From contig NZ_CP149130.1 of the NCBI RefSeq assembly GCF_037811135.1, positions 2,786,501-2,850,500 on the forward strand: a stretch of DNA of 64,000 nucleotides. Reading direction: 5' to 3'. This stretch comes from Aeromonas rivipollensis (GTDB taxonomy: Bacteria; Pseudomonadota; Gammaproteobacteria; Enterobacterales; Aeromonadaceae). The first letter of the stretch is position 1, and each line of letters opens with the position of its first letter. Positions 36,479 to 44,905 of this stretch are shown in pieces. Made by a program: the position numbers and the translations under genes. The notes beneath the pieces were generated by a model that was given only the letters and a program-made list of their open reading frames with translations, was not told the DNA's origin and did no database searches.

Positions 36479-37393
36479 TTATTTCGCGGGGGTCAGCTTG
36501 CCCACCAGGGTCATGGCCAGCACCAGCAGCAGACCGGCCACCACCCCCACCAGGGCGCTCAGCAGGGTCGGCGTCACCGCGGCCAGCACGGCGCCCCCGG
36601 CCAGAGGCGCCAGACTGGCGGCCACCCCCTCGATGAGGTGATGGGCAAAGGGCCAGCCGTGGACCAGAATGCCGCCCCCCACCATGAACATGGCGATGGT
36701 GCCGACCAGGGCCAGCAGGTGCATCAGCCGGGGCGCCGTTACCAAGAGCCCCCGCCCCAGGGCCCGGCGCAGGACGCTGGCATCGGGTTTTTGCAACAGG
36801 TGCAGGCCTATGTCATCGAGCTTGACGATGAGCCCCACCAGGCCGTAGACCCCCACCGTCATCAGCAGGGCTATGCCCGCCACCACGGCGATCTGCAGGC
36901 CGAGGCTCGAGCCCTGCACTGTGCCGAGGGCGATGACGATGATCTCGGCGGAGAGGATGAAGTCGGTGCGAATGGCCCCCTTTATCTTCTGCTGCTCGAA
37001 GGCTTCCAGATCGTCCGGGATCGCCTGCGCTGACGAAGCCGCCTCGCCGCTGTCGTGGGGCAGGAACTTGTGGGCCAGCTTCTCGGCCCCCTCGAAGCAG
37101 AGGTAGGCACCCCCCAGCATCAGCAAGGGGGTAATGAGCCAGGGGATCAGGGCGCTGATGGCGATGGCGGCGGGCACCAGGATCAGCTTGTTGCGAAACG
37201 AGCCCTTGGCCACCTTCCACACCACAGGCAGCTCCCGCTCGGCCCGCACCCCGGAGACCTGCTCCGCATTGAGGGCGAGATCGTCCCCCAGCACACCGGC
37301 GGTCTTCTTGGCCGCCATCTTGGTCATCAGGGCCACGTCATCGAGCACGCTGGCAATATCGTCGAGCAGGGCCAACAAACTGGTTCCGGCCAT
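36479..37393 (-). CDS. yedI: DUF808 inner-membrane protein YedI
   Basis: 304 residues. MAGTSLLALLDDIASVLDD at the N-terminus and VSGVRAERELPVVW match E. coli YedI; about six to seven membrane helices follow. Function unknown. I start at ATG 37393, with AAGGA nine bases upstream; an ATG at 37402 sits on the ribosome binding site. Immediately before it lies a 46-codon ORF made from a duplicate of this gene's own 5' end (see next entry). Confidence 0.9.
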   Translation of the reverse strand: MAGTSLLALLDDIASVLDDVALMTKMAAKKTAGVLGDDLALNAEQVSGVRAERELPVVWKVAKGSFRNKLILVPAAIAISALIPWLITPLLMLGGAYLCFEGAEKLAHKFLPHDSGEAASSAQAIPDDLEAFEQQKIKGAIRTDFILSAEIIVIALGTVQGSSLGLQIAVVAGIALLMTVGVYGLVGLIVKLDDIGLHLLQKPDASVLRRALGRGLLVTAPRLMHLLALVGTIAMFMVGGGILVHGWPFAHHLIEGVAASLAPLAGGAVLAAVTPTLLSALVGVVAGLLLVLAMTLVGKLTPAK

Positions 37394-37394
37394 A

Positions 37395-37535
37395 TCAGGC
37401 ATTCCTTATATCAGTGGGAAACATCTCCCCAGGCAGCACGGCGCTCTTCCTGGTCACAGCCTTGGTCATCAGGGCCACGTCACCCGGCACGCTGGCAATA
37501 TCGCCCGGCAGGGCCAACAAACTGGTTCCGGCCAT
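37395..37535 (-). CDS. 46-codon leader ORF derived from the 5' end of yedI
   Basis: A 142-bp offset duplication repeats the yedI ribosome binding site, ATG and first ~24 codons (MAGTSLLAL, then PGDIASVPGDVALMTK). Compared with yedI, two Asp/Leu-Asp positions have become Pro-Gly, and the frame remains open through unrelated codons to TGA at 37397-37395, one base before the yedI ATG. That spacing would allow translational coupling. Whether it is translated is unknown; it could equally be a neutral relic. Confidence 0.5.
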   Translation of the reverse strand: MAGTSLLALPGDIASVPGDVALMTKAVTRKSAVLPGEMFPTDIRNA

Positions 37536-37560
37536 ATCAGGCATTCCTTATATCAGTGGG
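37450..37560. repeat. Duplicate of the yedI 5' end (142-bp offset)
   Basis: The segment matches ~37308-37418 almost base for base from TTGGTCATCAGGGCCACG to TATATCAGTGGGAAA. It includes a second copy of the promoter-proximal region and ribosome binding site of yedI. Confidence 0.92.
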
Positions 37561-37745
37561 AAAATCCCCTCCGACATGCAGGCCATCTCACCTGGCCGAT
37601 GCCACACGCGAGTGCCGAGCAGAGGGGGCTCCTTGTTTCAGGCAAAAGATGGCACAGTGTAACGAGAAGCCGCCCTTTCGGCAGCCCCCATGACAGGGTC
37701 AATTGGCCTTGTTTCACCTGAAGGCCCCAGGCCCAAGGAGTTCCC

Positions 37746-38348
37746 ATGCAACCCTGGCAACCTCTGCTCGATTTCTGGTTTGGCGACGACTCAGGCGATG
37801 CCCCCCGCGCCGCCCGGCAAGCCCCCCTCTGGTGGGGCAAAAGCAGCGAGACGGACGCGCTGCTGGCGCACCGCTTTGGCGAGCAGGCACAAGCCGCCGC
37901 AGAAGGCGAGCTCGCCCACTGGGCCGAGGTGCCGGTGGGCAGGCTGGCGCTGATCCTGCTGCTGGACCAGTTGCCGCGCAACATACATCGCGCCATGCCC
38001 GCGGCCTTTGCCCAGGATGCCAAGGCCCGGGATCTCTGCCTCAGGGGCCTGTCCCTTGGCGCGGACAAGGCCCTCTCCCCGCTGGCGCGGGTCTTCTTCT
38101 ACCTGCCGCTGGAACATGCTGAGTCCCGGGAGCAGCAGGCCAGAAGCGTGGCCCTGTTCGAGGCACTGGCGGCCGAGCAGGCGGACGGCCCTGCCCGGGA
38201 GACCTTCGAGGGATTCGCCGACTTCGCCCGCCGCCATCAGGTGATCATCCAGCGCTTTGGCCGCTTCCCCCATCGCAACGCCATCCTGGGGCGCACCAGC
38301 ACCCCGGAGGAGGCCGAGTTTTTGCAGCAACCGGGCTCTGGCTTCTAG
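37746..38348 (+). CDS. DUF924 family protein
   Basis: 200 residues, usual for the family. Diagnostic segments: LDFWFGD at the N-terminus, LILLLDQLPRNIHR in the middle, FFYLPLEHAE and the C-terminal GRFPHRNAILGR. The fold is an all-helical, TPR-like bundle; function unknown. An AAGGAG lies six bases before the ATG. Its last codons (CCGGGCTCTGGCTTCT) recur as a short near-copy at 38449-38466. Confidence 0.88.
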   Translation: MQPWQPLLDFWFGDDSGDAPRAARQAPLWWGKSSETDALLAHRFGEQAQAAAEGELAHWAEVPVGRLALILLLDQLPRNIHRAMPAAFAQDAKARDLCLRGLSLGADKALSPLARVFFYLPLEHAESREQQARSVALFEALAAEQADGPARETFEGFADFARRHQVIIQRFGRFPHRNAILGRTSTPEEAEFLQQPGSGF

Positions 38349-38350
38349 GG

Positions 38351-38440
38351 CATCAGGCCTCCCCGGCCAGAGCCGCCTCTTTCTTCTGGCAGGCCTGGAG
38401 GGAGCGCCCCAGCATCCCCTGCACGGCAGAGACAGGGTTC
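38351..38440. repeat. Diverged copy of the secF 3' end
   Basis: ATCAGGCC...TTCTTCTGG...GCCTGG.GGGAG..CCCCAGCA...CCTGCAC is found here and again 187 bases to the right at the real secF end (38539-38628). It is followed at 38449 by a short near-copy of the DUF924 gene end. The whole 38349-38539 gap is therefore gene-end remnants plus a terminator. Confidence 0.8.
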
Positions 38441-38490
38441 CTGCACCAGCCCGGCTCCGGCTTCTGAGCCGCTCCGCCAAAGGCGCATAA

Positions 38491-38515
38491 AAAAACGGGC
38501 CCAGTGGGCCCGTTT
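38491..38515. terminator. Bidirectional intrinsic terminator
   Basis: AAAACGGGCCC-AGT-GGGCCCGTTTT with additional A and T residues on both sides, between the convergent DUF924 gene and secF. Confidence 0.88.
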
Positions 38516-38539
38516 TGCATGCAAGGGGTGACAAGTGGA

Positions 38540-39454
38540 TCAGGCCGCCTCGGCCAGATCCTCCTCCTTCTTCTGGTAAGCCTGGGGGGAGAGCCCCAGC
38601 AGCTCCTGCACAGTGGAAGCCACAGTGATGGAGGAGATGGTGCCCACTAGGATGCCGGCGAACAGGGTGAAGGAGAAGCCGAACAGGGCGTCCCCCCCGA
38701 ACAGCAGCAGGGCCCCCACCGTGAACAATGTGGTGCCGGAGGTGATCATGGTGCGACTGAAGGTGGCCTTGATGGCCACATCGGAACACTGGTGTATCCC
38801 CATCTGGGTGCGCGAGCCGAGCAGGTCCCGCAGCCGGTCCGAGATGACGATGCTGTCGTTGAGCGAGTAGCCGATCACCGCCATCAGCCCGGCGATGACG
38901 TTGAGGTCGAACTCGATATTGAACAGCGCCAGCAGCCCCAGGGCCACCAGACCGTCGTGCAGCACAGAGACCAGGATGCCGATGGCCTGGCGCCACTCGA
39001 AGCGCACCGCGAGATAGGCGGAGATGGCGAGGGAGGCCACCAGCACCGCCAGCATCCCCTGCTGGAACAGCTCGGCGCCCACCTGGGGGCCCACTATGGT
39101 GGTGCGCAGCAGCTCCACCGGCAGGGCGAGTTGCTGCCCCAGCATGGTCGCCAGATCTTCCGCCGCCCAGGGCAGCTCGTGGGGAGGCAGCTTGATGAGC
39201 CACTCGCCGGGCACGCCGGCGCCGTGCAGCTCCACCGCCCCGGCCAGGGGGGCGCTCAGCAGGGCGTTGAGCTCATGGGCCTCCTTCAGGGTCTGGATGC
39301 GAAACTCCAGCAGTATGCCGCCGGTGAAGTCGAGCCCAAGGGAGAGCCCGTTGATGGCGAGCACGGCGATGCTCGCCACCGTCAGCAGCACCGAGGCCCA
39401 CATCCCGATGTAACGCCAGCGGGTCAGGCCCATGGCAATGATCATTCTCAGCAT
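38540..39454 (-). CDS. secF: Protein-export membrane protein SecF (second secDF set)
   Basis: 304 residues with six membrane helices and a periplasmic P4-like loop. The SecF signature LGLDFTGGILLEFR follows the first helix, and IGYSLNDSIVISDRLRDLL contains the conserved proton/sodium-relay region. The ATG at 39454 has GAGGGAAGA just upstream; the longer frame to 39502 is not supported. It lies 109 bases after secD. SecDF uses the ion gradient to complete protein translocation through SecYEG. Confidence 0.88.
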   Translation of the reverse strand: MLRMIIAMGLTRWRYIGMWASVLLTVASIAVLAINGLSLGLDFTGGILLEFRIQTLKEAHELNALLSAPLAGAVELHGAGVPGEWLIKLPPHELPWAAEDLATMLGQQLALPVELLRTTIVGPQVGAELFQQGMLAVLVASLAISAYLAVRFEWRQAIGILVSVLHDGLVALGLLALFNIEFDLNVIAGLMAVIGYSLNDSIVISDRLRDLLGSRTQMGIHQCSDVAIKATFSRTMITSGTTLFTVGALLLFGGDALFGFSFTLFAGILVGTISSITVASTVQELLGLSPQAYQKKEEDLAEAA

Positions 39455-39563
39455 TCTTCTTCCCTCGACAGCAGATGGCTTGGGCTTCCCAACCGGAAGC
39501 AAGTGGCGCCGAGCTCGCTCGGACGCGCGGTGCTATGACGCAGGCAATGGGTGTCAGTCATGG

Positions 39564-41366
39564 TCATACCCTCAGCAGCTTGGCGCGGCTGTTGCCCCAC
39601 AGGGGGTTGATGATGGCGCGGGTGCCCCAGATGCCGGTCACCATGCTGGAGATGAGCCCCAGGATCAGGGTGATGGAGAAGCCCTGCAGCGGCCCTGAGC
39701 CGATGGCATAGAGCACCACGGCGCAGATGAGGGTGGTGATGTTGGCATCGAAGATGGTGCGAAACGCCGAGCGATAGCCAAAGTCGATGGCGTTGGCCAA
39801 CGAGCCCCCCTCCCGCAGCCTGTCCTTGATCCGCTCGAAGATGAGCACATGGGTGTCCACCGCCATGCCCACCGTCAGCACCAGACCGGCGATCCCGGGC
39901 AAGGTCAGCACGGCGCCGGGCAGCACCGCCAGCATCCCCACCTGCATCAGCAGGTTGCCGATGAGCGCCGTGATGGCGACCCAGCCGAACTTGCGATACC
40001 AGGCCATCATGAACAGCATCATGCCCGCCATGCCGAACGCCAGGGCGGTGAAGCCCGCCTCTATGTTCTGCAGCCCCAAGGTCGGGCCTATTGAGCGCTC
40101 CTCCAGGATCTTCAGCGGCGCCGTGAGGGCGCCGGCCCGCAGCAGCATGGCGAGCTCCTGGGCCTCCGGCAGGCTGCCAATCCCTGTGATGCGGAACTGG
40201 TTGCCAAGGGCGGTCTGGATGGTGGCGACGTTGATCACCTCGCTTCTGGCCCGCAGCTTGCCCTCGGCGTTGGTCTTGTACTCGGTGAAGACGGTGGCCA
40301 TGGGCTTGCCCACGTGCTGGCGGCTGAACTGGTTCATCTTGCTGCCACCCAGGGTGTCGAGCACTATGTTGACCTGGGGCTGACCCATCTCCCCCATGTT
40401 GGCGCGGGCATCGACGATGTGCTCGCCGCTCAGCACCGGCTTGCGGGCCAGACCGACCGCCTGGCCGTTGCGATCCGCCATGAAGAAGCGGCTGTCGGCC
40501 TTGGCCTCGTAGAAGGCCAGGGACGCGGTGGCGCCTATCACCTCTTTCGCCTGCTTGGGGTTGTGCACCCCGGGCAGCTCGATGCGGATGCCGTCCTGAC
40601 CCTGACGCTGGACCGAGGCCTCGACGATGCCAAGCTCGTTGATCCGTTTCTTGAGGATCGACAGGTTCTGGGTCACGGCGTTGTTCACCAGCAGGGTGCG
40701 CTCAGATTCGCTCAGCACCAGCTTGAGCTCATTGCCGGAGCGGGAGAGCTTCCACTGATCCTGACGGGTGCCGGCACTCTCCTTGATGATAGTGAGCCAG
40801 CCCTCCTGCCCGTCGACGTCCGGCAGGGTGACGGCCAGGGCCCCCTGGGCGGTGCGCATCACGCTGGCGCCGCGCAGGTTGGCCTCACGGAAGCGGGTGC
40901 GCAGGGTATCCACCAGGTTCTTGGTCTGGTTATCGATGACAAAGTCCACATCGACCCCGATCAGCAGCTGGGAGCCGCCGCGCAAGTCCAGCCCGAGCTT
41001 GATGGGATCGGCGCCGAGCTGGCTTATCCAGGTCGGGGCATTGGAGTGAAACTCCAGGGTGAGGGCCGCGCTGTCCACCCCCTGCTGCTCCAGCAACTGC
41101 TTGGCCCGCTGCTGCTCGGCCTGGGTGGCGAACACCAGTTCGACCCGTTCCTTCTGCTCGATCTGCTTCTGGGGCGCTATCTGGTGCTCCTGCAGCAGGC
41201 GCTGCTGCGCCTCGCTCAGGCGGGTCTGGCCATGGAGGCCCAGAGAGGGCTGCTCACCGAAGAAGGTGGGCAGGGAATAGAAGGTGAAGGTGAGCAGCAT
41301 CAGCAGCAGCAGGGCGTACTGCCACGGGCTCATGCGGTTCAGTATGGTATGACTCTTTTTTCTCAT
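39564..41366 (-). CDS. secD: Protein-export membrane protein SecD (second secDF set)
   Basis: 600 residues, somewhat shorter than the usual ~615. SecD motifs LGLDLRGGSQLLIGVD, the P1 head region and VLTVGMAVDTHVLIFERIKD (helix 4 with the relay Asp) are present. No yajC, tgt or queA precede it, unlike the canonical yajC-secD-secF locus, so this is probably the additional secDF pair known from Vibrio and relatives, where one pair is sodium- and the other proton-driven. Start at ATG 41366 by homology. Confidence 0.88.
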   Translation of the reverse strand: MRKKSHTILNRMSPWQYALLLLMLLTFTFYSLPTFFGEQPSLGLHGQTRLSEAQQRLLQEHQIAPQKQIEQKERVELVFATQAEQQRAKQLLEQQGVDSAALTLEFHSNAPTWISQLGADPIKLGLDLRGGSQLLIGVDVDFVIDNQTKNLVDTLRTRFREANLRGASVMRTAQGALAVTLPDVDGQEGWLTIIKESAGTRQDQWKLSRSGNELKLVLSESERTLLVNNAVTQNLSILKKRINELGIVEASVQRQGQDGIRIELPGVHNPKQAKEVIGATASLAFYEAKADSRFFMADRNGQAVGLARKPVLSGEHIVDARANMGEMGQPQVNIVLDTLGGSKMNQFSRQHVGKPMATVFTEYKTNAEGKLRARSEVINVATIQTALGNQFRITGIGSLPEAQELAMLLRAGALTAPLKILEERSIGPTLGLQNIEAGFTALAFGMAGMMLFMMAWYRKFGWVAITALIGNLLMQVGMLAVLPGAVLTLPGIAGLVLTVGMAVDTHVLIFERIKDRLREGGSLANAIDFGYRSAFRTIFDANITTLICAVVLYAIGSGPLQGFSITLILGLISSMVTGIWGTRAIINPLWGNSRAKLLRV

Positions 41367-41512
41367 GAAATCGGCCTCTGTCAGGCGATGGCAAGGGCGA
41401 CGCCGGGTCGCACCGTGCAAAAAAATGAAACAAGACAGCCTAGCCGTTCACTAAAAGTGAACAGCAACAGAGAGAAGATGGGGCAACAGCAGGCAGACTG
41501 ACCCCATCGGGG

Positions 41513-42010
41513 TCAGGCGAGGAAGCTCTGGGAGAAGCGGTATTGCAGGTGCCGGCGCTGCAGGCGGCGCCGGTGGATGCTGGCGAAGTGATCGCGAAAG
41601 CTCGTCCTCGGGTAGAAGAGGGCGGCATAGAGCAGCAGGCCGCACAGCAGCAGCAGTATGGCCTGCTGGGCCCAGCTCATGACGAGCTCGTAGACCACGC
41701 TGCCGGGCTGATGATCCCGGCTCAGGGAGTGCTCGAGGCGCAGCAGGTGGCTCTGGTGGGAGCCGACAAACTTGACGACACCGTCGTCGCTGTCGCTGGC
41801 GCCGTGGTTCATCTGGGCGCCGTCGGCGGGATCCGCGGCCTCCCCCATCAGCTGGGCGGCGTGCTGGGAAGCGGGTACCTTGAGCCCCTCCACCGAAACG
41901 GTAGAGAGCAGCAGAGTGAGCGCGATGAGCAGGGTCATCGCCGCCAGTTTCACTTTGTCCAGCAGGCTCAAAAAGTTAATTCCCGAATAATAGAAAGGGC
42001 AAACTACCAT
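41513..42010 (-). CDS. Small membrane protein of unknown function
   Basis: About 165 residues with an N-terminal hydrophobic helix (LAAMTLLIALTLLLS) and a second helix near the C-terminus (QAILLLLCGLLLYAALF) followed by a basic tail rich in Arg and His. No family recognised. A longer frame reaches 42388 but overlaps the DUF6279 gene and has shadow-like composition. Start is uncertain: ATG 42010, a TTG near 41971 or ATG 41938. It is the last gene of the hinT-lpoB gene run. Confidence 0.55.
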   Translation of the reverse strand: MVVCPFYYSGINFLSLLDKVKLAAMTLLIALTLLLSTVSVEGLKVPASQHAAQLMGEAADPADGAQMNHGASDSDDGVVKFVGSHQSHLLRLEHSLSRDHQPGSVVYELVMSWAQQAILLLLCGLLLYAALFYPRTSFRDHFASIHRRRLQRRHLQYRFSQSFLA

Positions 42011-42027
42011 AGCCCCCCCACAAGGAC

Positions 42028-42060
42028 AAGGGCGGCAGGCCATGACGCCTGCCGCCCTTG
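42028..42060. terminator. Hairpin after the DUF6279 gene
   Basis: AAGGGCGGCAGGC-CATGAC-GCCTGCCGCCCTT, a 13-bp perfect stem 20 bases downstream of the gene on the minus strand; only a poor T-run, so possibly partial. Confidence 0.6.
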
Positions 42061-42078
42061 CGGTGCGGATCGCGGCCG

Positions 42079-42939
42079 TCAGCGGCTGCGGGTCATGGCG
42101 TCGAAGTCCTCGGCATAGTCCTTGAGCAGGGTGTAGAGGTGGGCGCGCTGGGAGAGATCCATCGACTGGCTGAGGGCGCTGAGCCACTGTATGGTGCGCT
42201 GGCGTGACTGGTCGGTGTAACCGGTGAAGCGACCATCCATCAGGCCGTCCCCCTGTTGCAGCAGCCGGGTCAGCTCCCTGCCGAATTCCGGATCCTGGCG
42301 CTGCTTCATCAGCCGCTCCAGCTCCTTGGTCCAGGCCTCCTGGAACTCGAGCCAGGGGGGCATCATCTCGTATTGCCACTCGGCCCATTGGGCAATGAGC
42401 GGCTCCTGGGCCGGCTTCACCTTGCCAATCCAGAACACCAGCCGCTCGCTCATCTTCTCTCTGAACTCCTTGAGCATCTGCACCTTGGGCTCGGTGGCGA
42501 AATCATGCTTGCGCTCCTGCTGGCGTTTCACTCTATCGGTCATGAAGCGCGCCACCTGGGCATCGGTCAGGGTGCTGGCGAGGCGCACTGTGCGGGGAAT
42601 GGCGTTCTCCAGGGTGCGGGTCAGGCTGGCCTGGGTGCGGTCCAGGTGCAGGGTGACCTGGGGCGGGGTCATGGGGCTGGCCACTGCCCTCGCCAAGGCA
42701 TCGAGATCCCGGGCATAGATGGGCAGCTCGTGTTGGCGATGCCAGGCCATCAGCCCCTTCACCTCCCTGTCCAGCAGGGTCTTCTGGCTGCGGTCCAGGG
42801 AGAAGTAGTCGTCCAGTTGCCAGACGATGGCCGAGTCGAGCCAGTAGTAGATCACCCGGGTCGCGCAGCCGGTCATCAGCAGGCAGAGCAGCAGCAGGCT
42901 CCAGCTGCGGGGTTGACGCCATGAGAATCTGGTCACCAT
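42079..42939 (-). CDS. DUF6279 family lipoprotein
   Basis: About 286 residues with a lipoprotein signal peptide (lipobox LMTGC, Cys ~27) and then a helical, charged mature part beginning with the family pattern YYWLDSAIVWQLDDYF. Anchored in the outer membrane presumably; no function assigned. ATG 42939 has GGAGG six bases upstream. It follows thiK after 51 bases in the same direction. Confidence 0.8.
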   Translation of the reverse strand: MVTRFSWRQPRSWSLLLLCLLMTGCATRVIYYWLDSAIVWQLDDYFSLDRSQKTLLDREVKGLMAWHRQHELPIYARDLDALARAVASPMTPPQVTLHLDRTQASLTRTLENAIPRTVRLASTLTDAQVARFMTDRVKRQQERKHDFATEPKVQMLKEFREKMSERLVFWIGKVKPAQEPLIAQWAEWQYEMMPPWLEFQEAWTKELERLMKQRQDPEFGRELTRLLQQGDGLMDGRFTGYTDQSRQRTIQWLSALSQSMDLSQRAHLYTLLKDYAEDFDAMTRSR

Positions 42940-42990
42940 GCATGCCTCCAAGTCGTAGAAAATAAGCGTCGCGCTGGCCTCTGGCCTATC

Positions 42991-43854
42991 TCATTCCAGG
43001 CGCTGGCGGTTCGTGTCGATGAGGGCCTGATAGTCGGGCCCGGGTTGCTGCTCCGCCATCAGCAGCGCCCACAGCAGGCCGATGTAATCGACCCAGGGCA
43101 GGAAGGCATCGGCCTGGAATCCCTTGCCATTGAGCAGCTTATGAGCGCCTCCCCTGCCTTCAAGATAGCAGCTCTCCAACTGGCACCGCAGCTCTTCGCT
43201 CCAACCATGGGTGCGCTGTATGCTGGCCAGCTCGAAGCCAGGATGACCGGCGGCGCCATACTCCCAGTCGATGACCCAGGGCCTGTGGCCCAACAAGTTA
43301 GCCGGATTGAGATCATGATGGCAAGGGAGCCAGCAGTTGTCCGGCTCGCGGCTCGCGAGCAGGGCCCGCTCCAGCGCCGGCAACCAGGGGGGCACCTGGG
43401 CCAGGCGCTGCCGATAGCCGGCGCTGTGGGCCCGCACCGCCATCACCACGGCGGGCAGTGCCAGTCGGTGCAGCCGCCTCAGCACCTCGGCCAGCAGCCG
43501 TGGTTGTGCCTCCAGCGGCGGTGGTGCCACCTGCCAGTTCGGCTCGTCGCACCAGTCCAGCAGCATCAGGCCGGTGGCGGGATCGCCGTGATGACAGGGC
43601 AAGGCCAGCCCCCGCCCCACGGCCCCCTGATAGAGCTGCCACTCGGTGGCGCGATCGATGCCGAGCCGGACCGGATCCGGGTGGCCGCGCCGCAGGAAGC
43701 CGCTCTGCCCCGAGGGCAGATACAGCCGGTAGTTGCCGTTGGTCAGGCCGCTCGCCAGTGGCTCAAGGCGCCCCTGGTGCCAGGGGGCCGGCAGGCTGGC
43801 CAGCAGACTCAGCTCCGCCAGATCCCCCTGCTGCCGGGTCACCTCACCAGCCAA
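42991..43854 (-). CDS. thiK: Thiamine kinase / APH-fold phosphotransferase
   Basis: 287 residues. APH-like catalytic loop CHHDLNPANLL and metal-binding DWEYGAAGHPGFELA are clear. Position directly after lpoB matches ycfN/thiK of E. coli, which phosphorylates thiamine. Its start overlaps the end of lpoB by 11 bases. The N-terminal lobe (GLTNGNYRLYL) carries the nucleotide-binding strand. Choline-kinase-like activity cannot be excluded by sequence. Confidence 0.8.
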   Translation of the reverse strand: MAGEVTRQQGDLAELSLLASLPAPWHQGRLEPLASGLTNGNYRLYLPSGQSGFLRRGHPDPVRLGIDRATEWQLYQGAVGRGLALPCHHGDPATGLMLLDWCDEPNWQVAPPPLEAQPRLLAEVLRRLHRLALPAVVMAVRAHSAGYRQRLAQVPPWLPALERALLASREPDNCWLPCHHDLNPANLLGHRPWVIDWEYGAAGHPGFELASIQRTHGWSEELRCQLESCYLEGRGGAHKLLNGKGFQADAFLPWVDYIGLLWALLMAEQQPGPDYQALIDTNRQRLE

Positions 43855-44440
43855 AGGTGGAGGTCTTCGCCTGCTTGCGGATCTCTTTCTGATCGGCCCA
43901 CAGCAGCTCGCCGTTCTCCAGATCCATCAGGTTCATGGTCATCTGGTAGTAGACGTCCTTCACCTTGCCATTGTCCTTGACGATGCTGGCCAGGTTGCCA
44001 TAGACCATGTAGCGGGCGCCGGTCTGCTTGCCCAGGCGCACCATGGAGGCGGGATCCACCATGCCGCTGCTCTGCTGGTACTCGAGCTGCTGCTTGACCG
44101 CGCTCACCTTGCTCATGTCGACGAAGCGGAACTTGCCGGCGCGCAGCAGCTTGGTGCGGATGGTGTCCGTGATGGCCTCGGTGTCGATGTGCTCCGAGGT
44201 CTTGTTGCGGATGGAGTCCATGAACATCACGGGACGGCCCCCTGCGGTGATTTCGCCGGTGACCGGTGAGGCCAGCATGGAGTCCGCCATCTTGTCGGCG
44301 ATGGCCTGCAAGTCGGAGGAGCCGTAATCCACCGTCACCGTCTCTGTCTCGGTGGGATCGCCATAGCTGACGGTGGTGCTGGAGCAGCCGCCGAGCAGCA
44401 AGGCGGCGGTCAATATCAGCAAGGCATGGTTCATTCTCAT
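43844..44440 (-). CDS. lpoB: Penicillin-binding protein activator LpoB
   Basis: 198 residues. Lipobox LLGGC places the acylated Cys near 19; a short flexible linker follows and then the C-terminal alpha/beta domain (GRPVMFMDSIRNKTSEHID...). LpoB is an outer-membrane lipoprotein that reaches through the periplasm to activate PBP1b. Here the linker is short compared with the E. coli protein. TGATG overlap with ycfL upstream; GAGGAAT lies eight bases before the ATG. Confidence 0.92.
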   Translation of the reverse strand: MRMNHALLILTAALLLGGCSSTTVSYGDPTETETVTVDYGSSDLQAIADKMADSMLASPVTGEITAGGRPVMFMDSIRNKTSEHIDTEAITDTIRTKLLRAGKFRFVDMSKVSAVKQQLEYQQSSGMVDPASMVRLGKQTGARYMVYGNLASIVKDNGKVKDVYYQMTMNLMDLENGELLWADQKEIRKQAKTSTFGW

Positions 44441-44838
44441 CAGTTCGATTCCTCAATCACTTCGCGTACGTAAATCCGGTAGCCCCGGGCGGCCGGACTC
44501 GGCGCCAGGGCTGACAGGGTGCGGGTCTGGTAGCCGTGCAGCTTGATGGGGGTCCAGCCGCGACCATCGCTGGCCACCTCCTGCCCGGCCTCATCATACC
44601 AATAGAACAGGTATTGCAGCTTGTTGTCGCCACGCTGGGTGCTGGCGGCGGCCACGTTGACCTGCAGCAGGCCGTTTTGCTGACGGCGGCTGAGTTCGGT
44701 CAGGGTGACGTTGACATTCTGGTGCTGCTCCTGCACCGCCGCCGCCCCGGCCGCGCCATAGAGCGCCACGCCGGACGTATTGGTGGCGCACCCCGCCAGC
44801 AGCAGTACCAGCCCAAGGGCCAAGCCATGTGCTTTCAT
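44440..44838 (-). CDS. ycfL: YcfL (DUF1425) lipoprotein
   Basis: 132 residues with lipobox LLAGC and the DUF1425 segment LQYLFYWYDEAGQEV followed by WTPIKLHGYQTRTL. Location immediately before lpoB with a TGATG overlap is conserved with E. coli. Exact role unknown; the conserved linkage to LpoB suggests envelope or peptidoglycan function. Confidence 0.88.
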   Translation of the reverse strand: MKAHGLALGLVLLLAGCATNTSGVALYGAAGAAAVQEQHQNVNVTLTELSRRQQNGLLQVNVAAASTQRGDNKLQYLFYWYDEAGQEVASDGRGWTPIKLHGYQTRTLSALAPSPAARGYRIYVREVIEESN

Positions 44839-44905
44839 CTTGTTCTCCTTGCCGGTGGCCGAGGGGCCGAACCGGTCAGTCTGTGATCCTTGCCCAAAGG
44901 GGCAC

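Noticed and set aside
41513..42388. Extended ORF for the small membrane protein
   Set aside because: The upstream part overlaps the DUF6279 gene and is rich in Arg, Pro and Gly like an antisense shadow.
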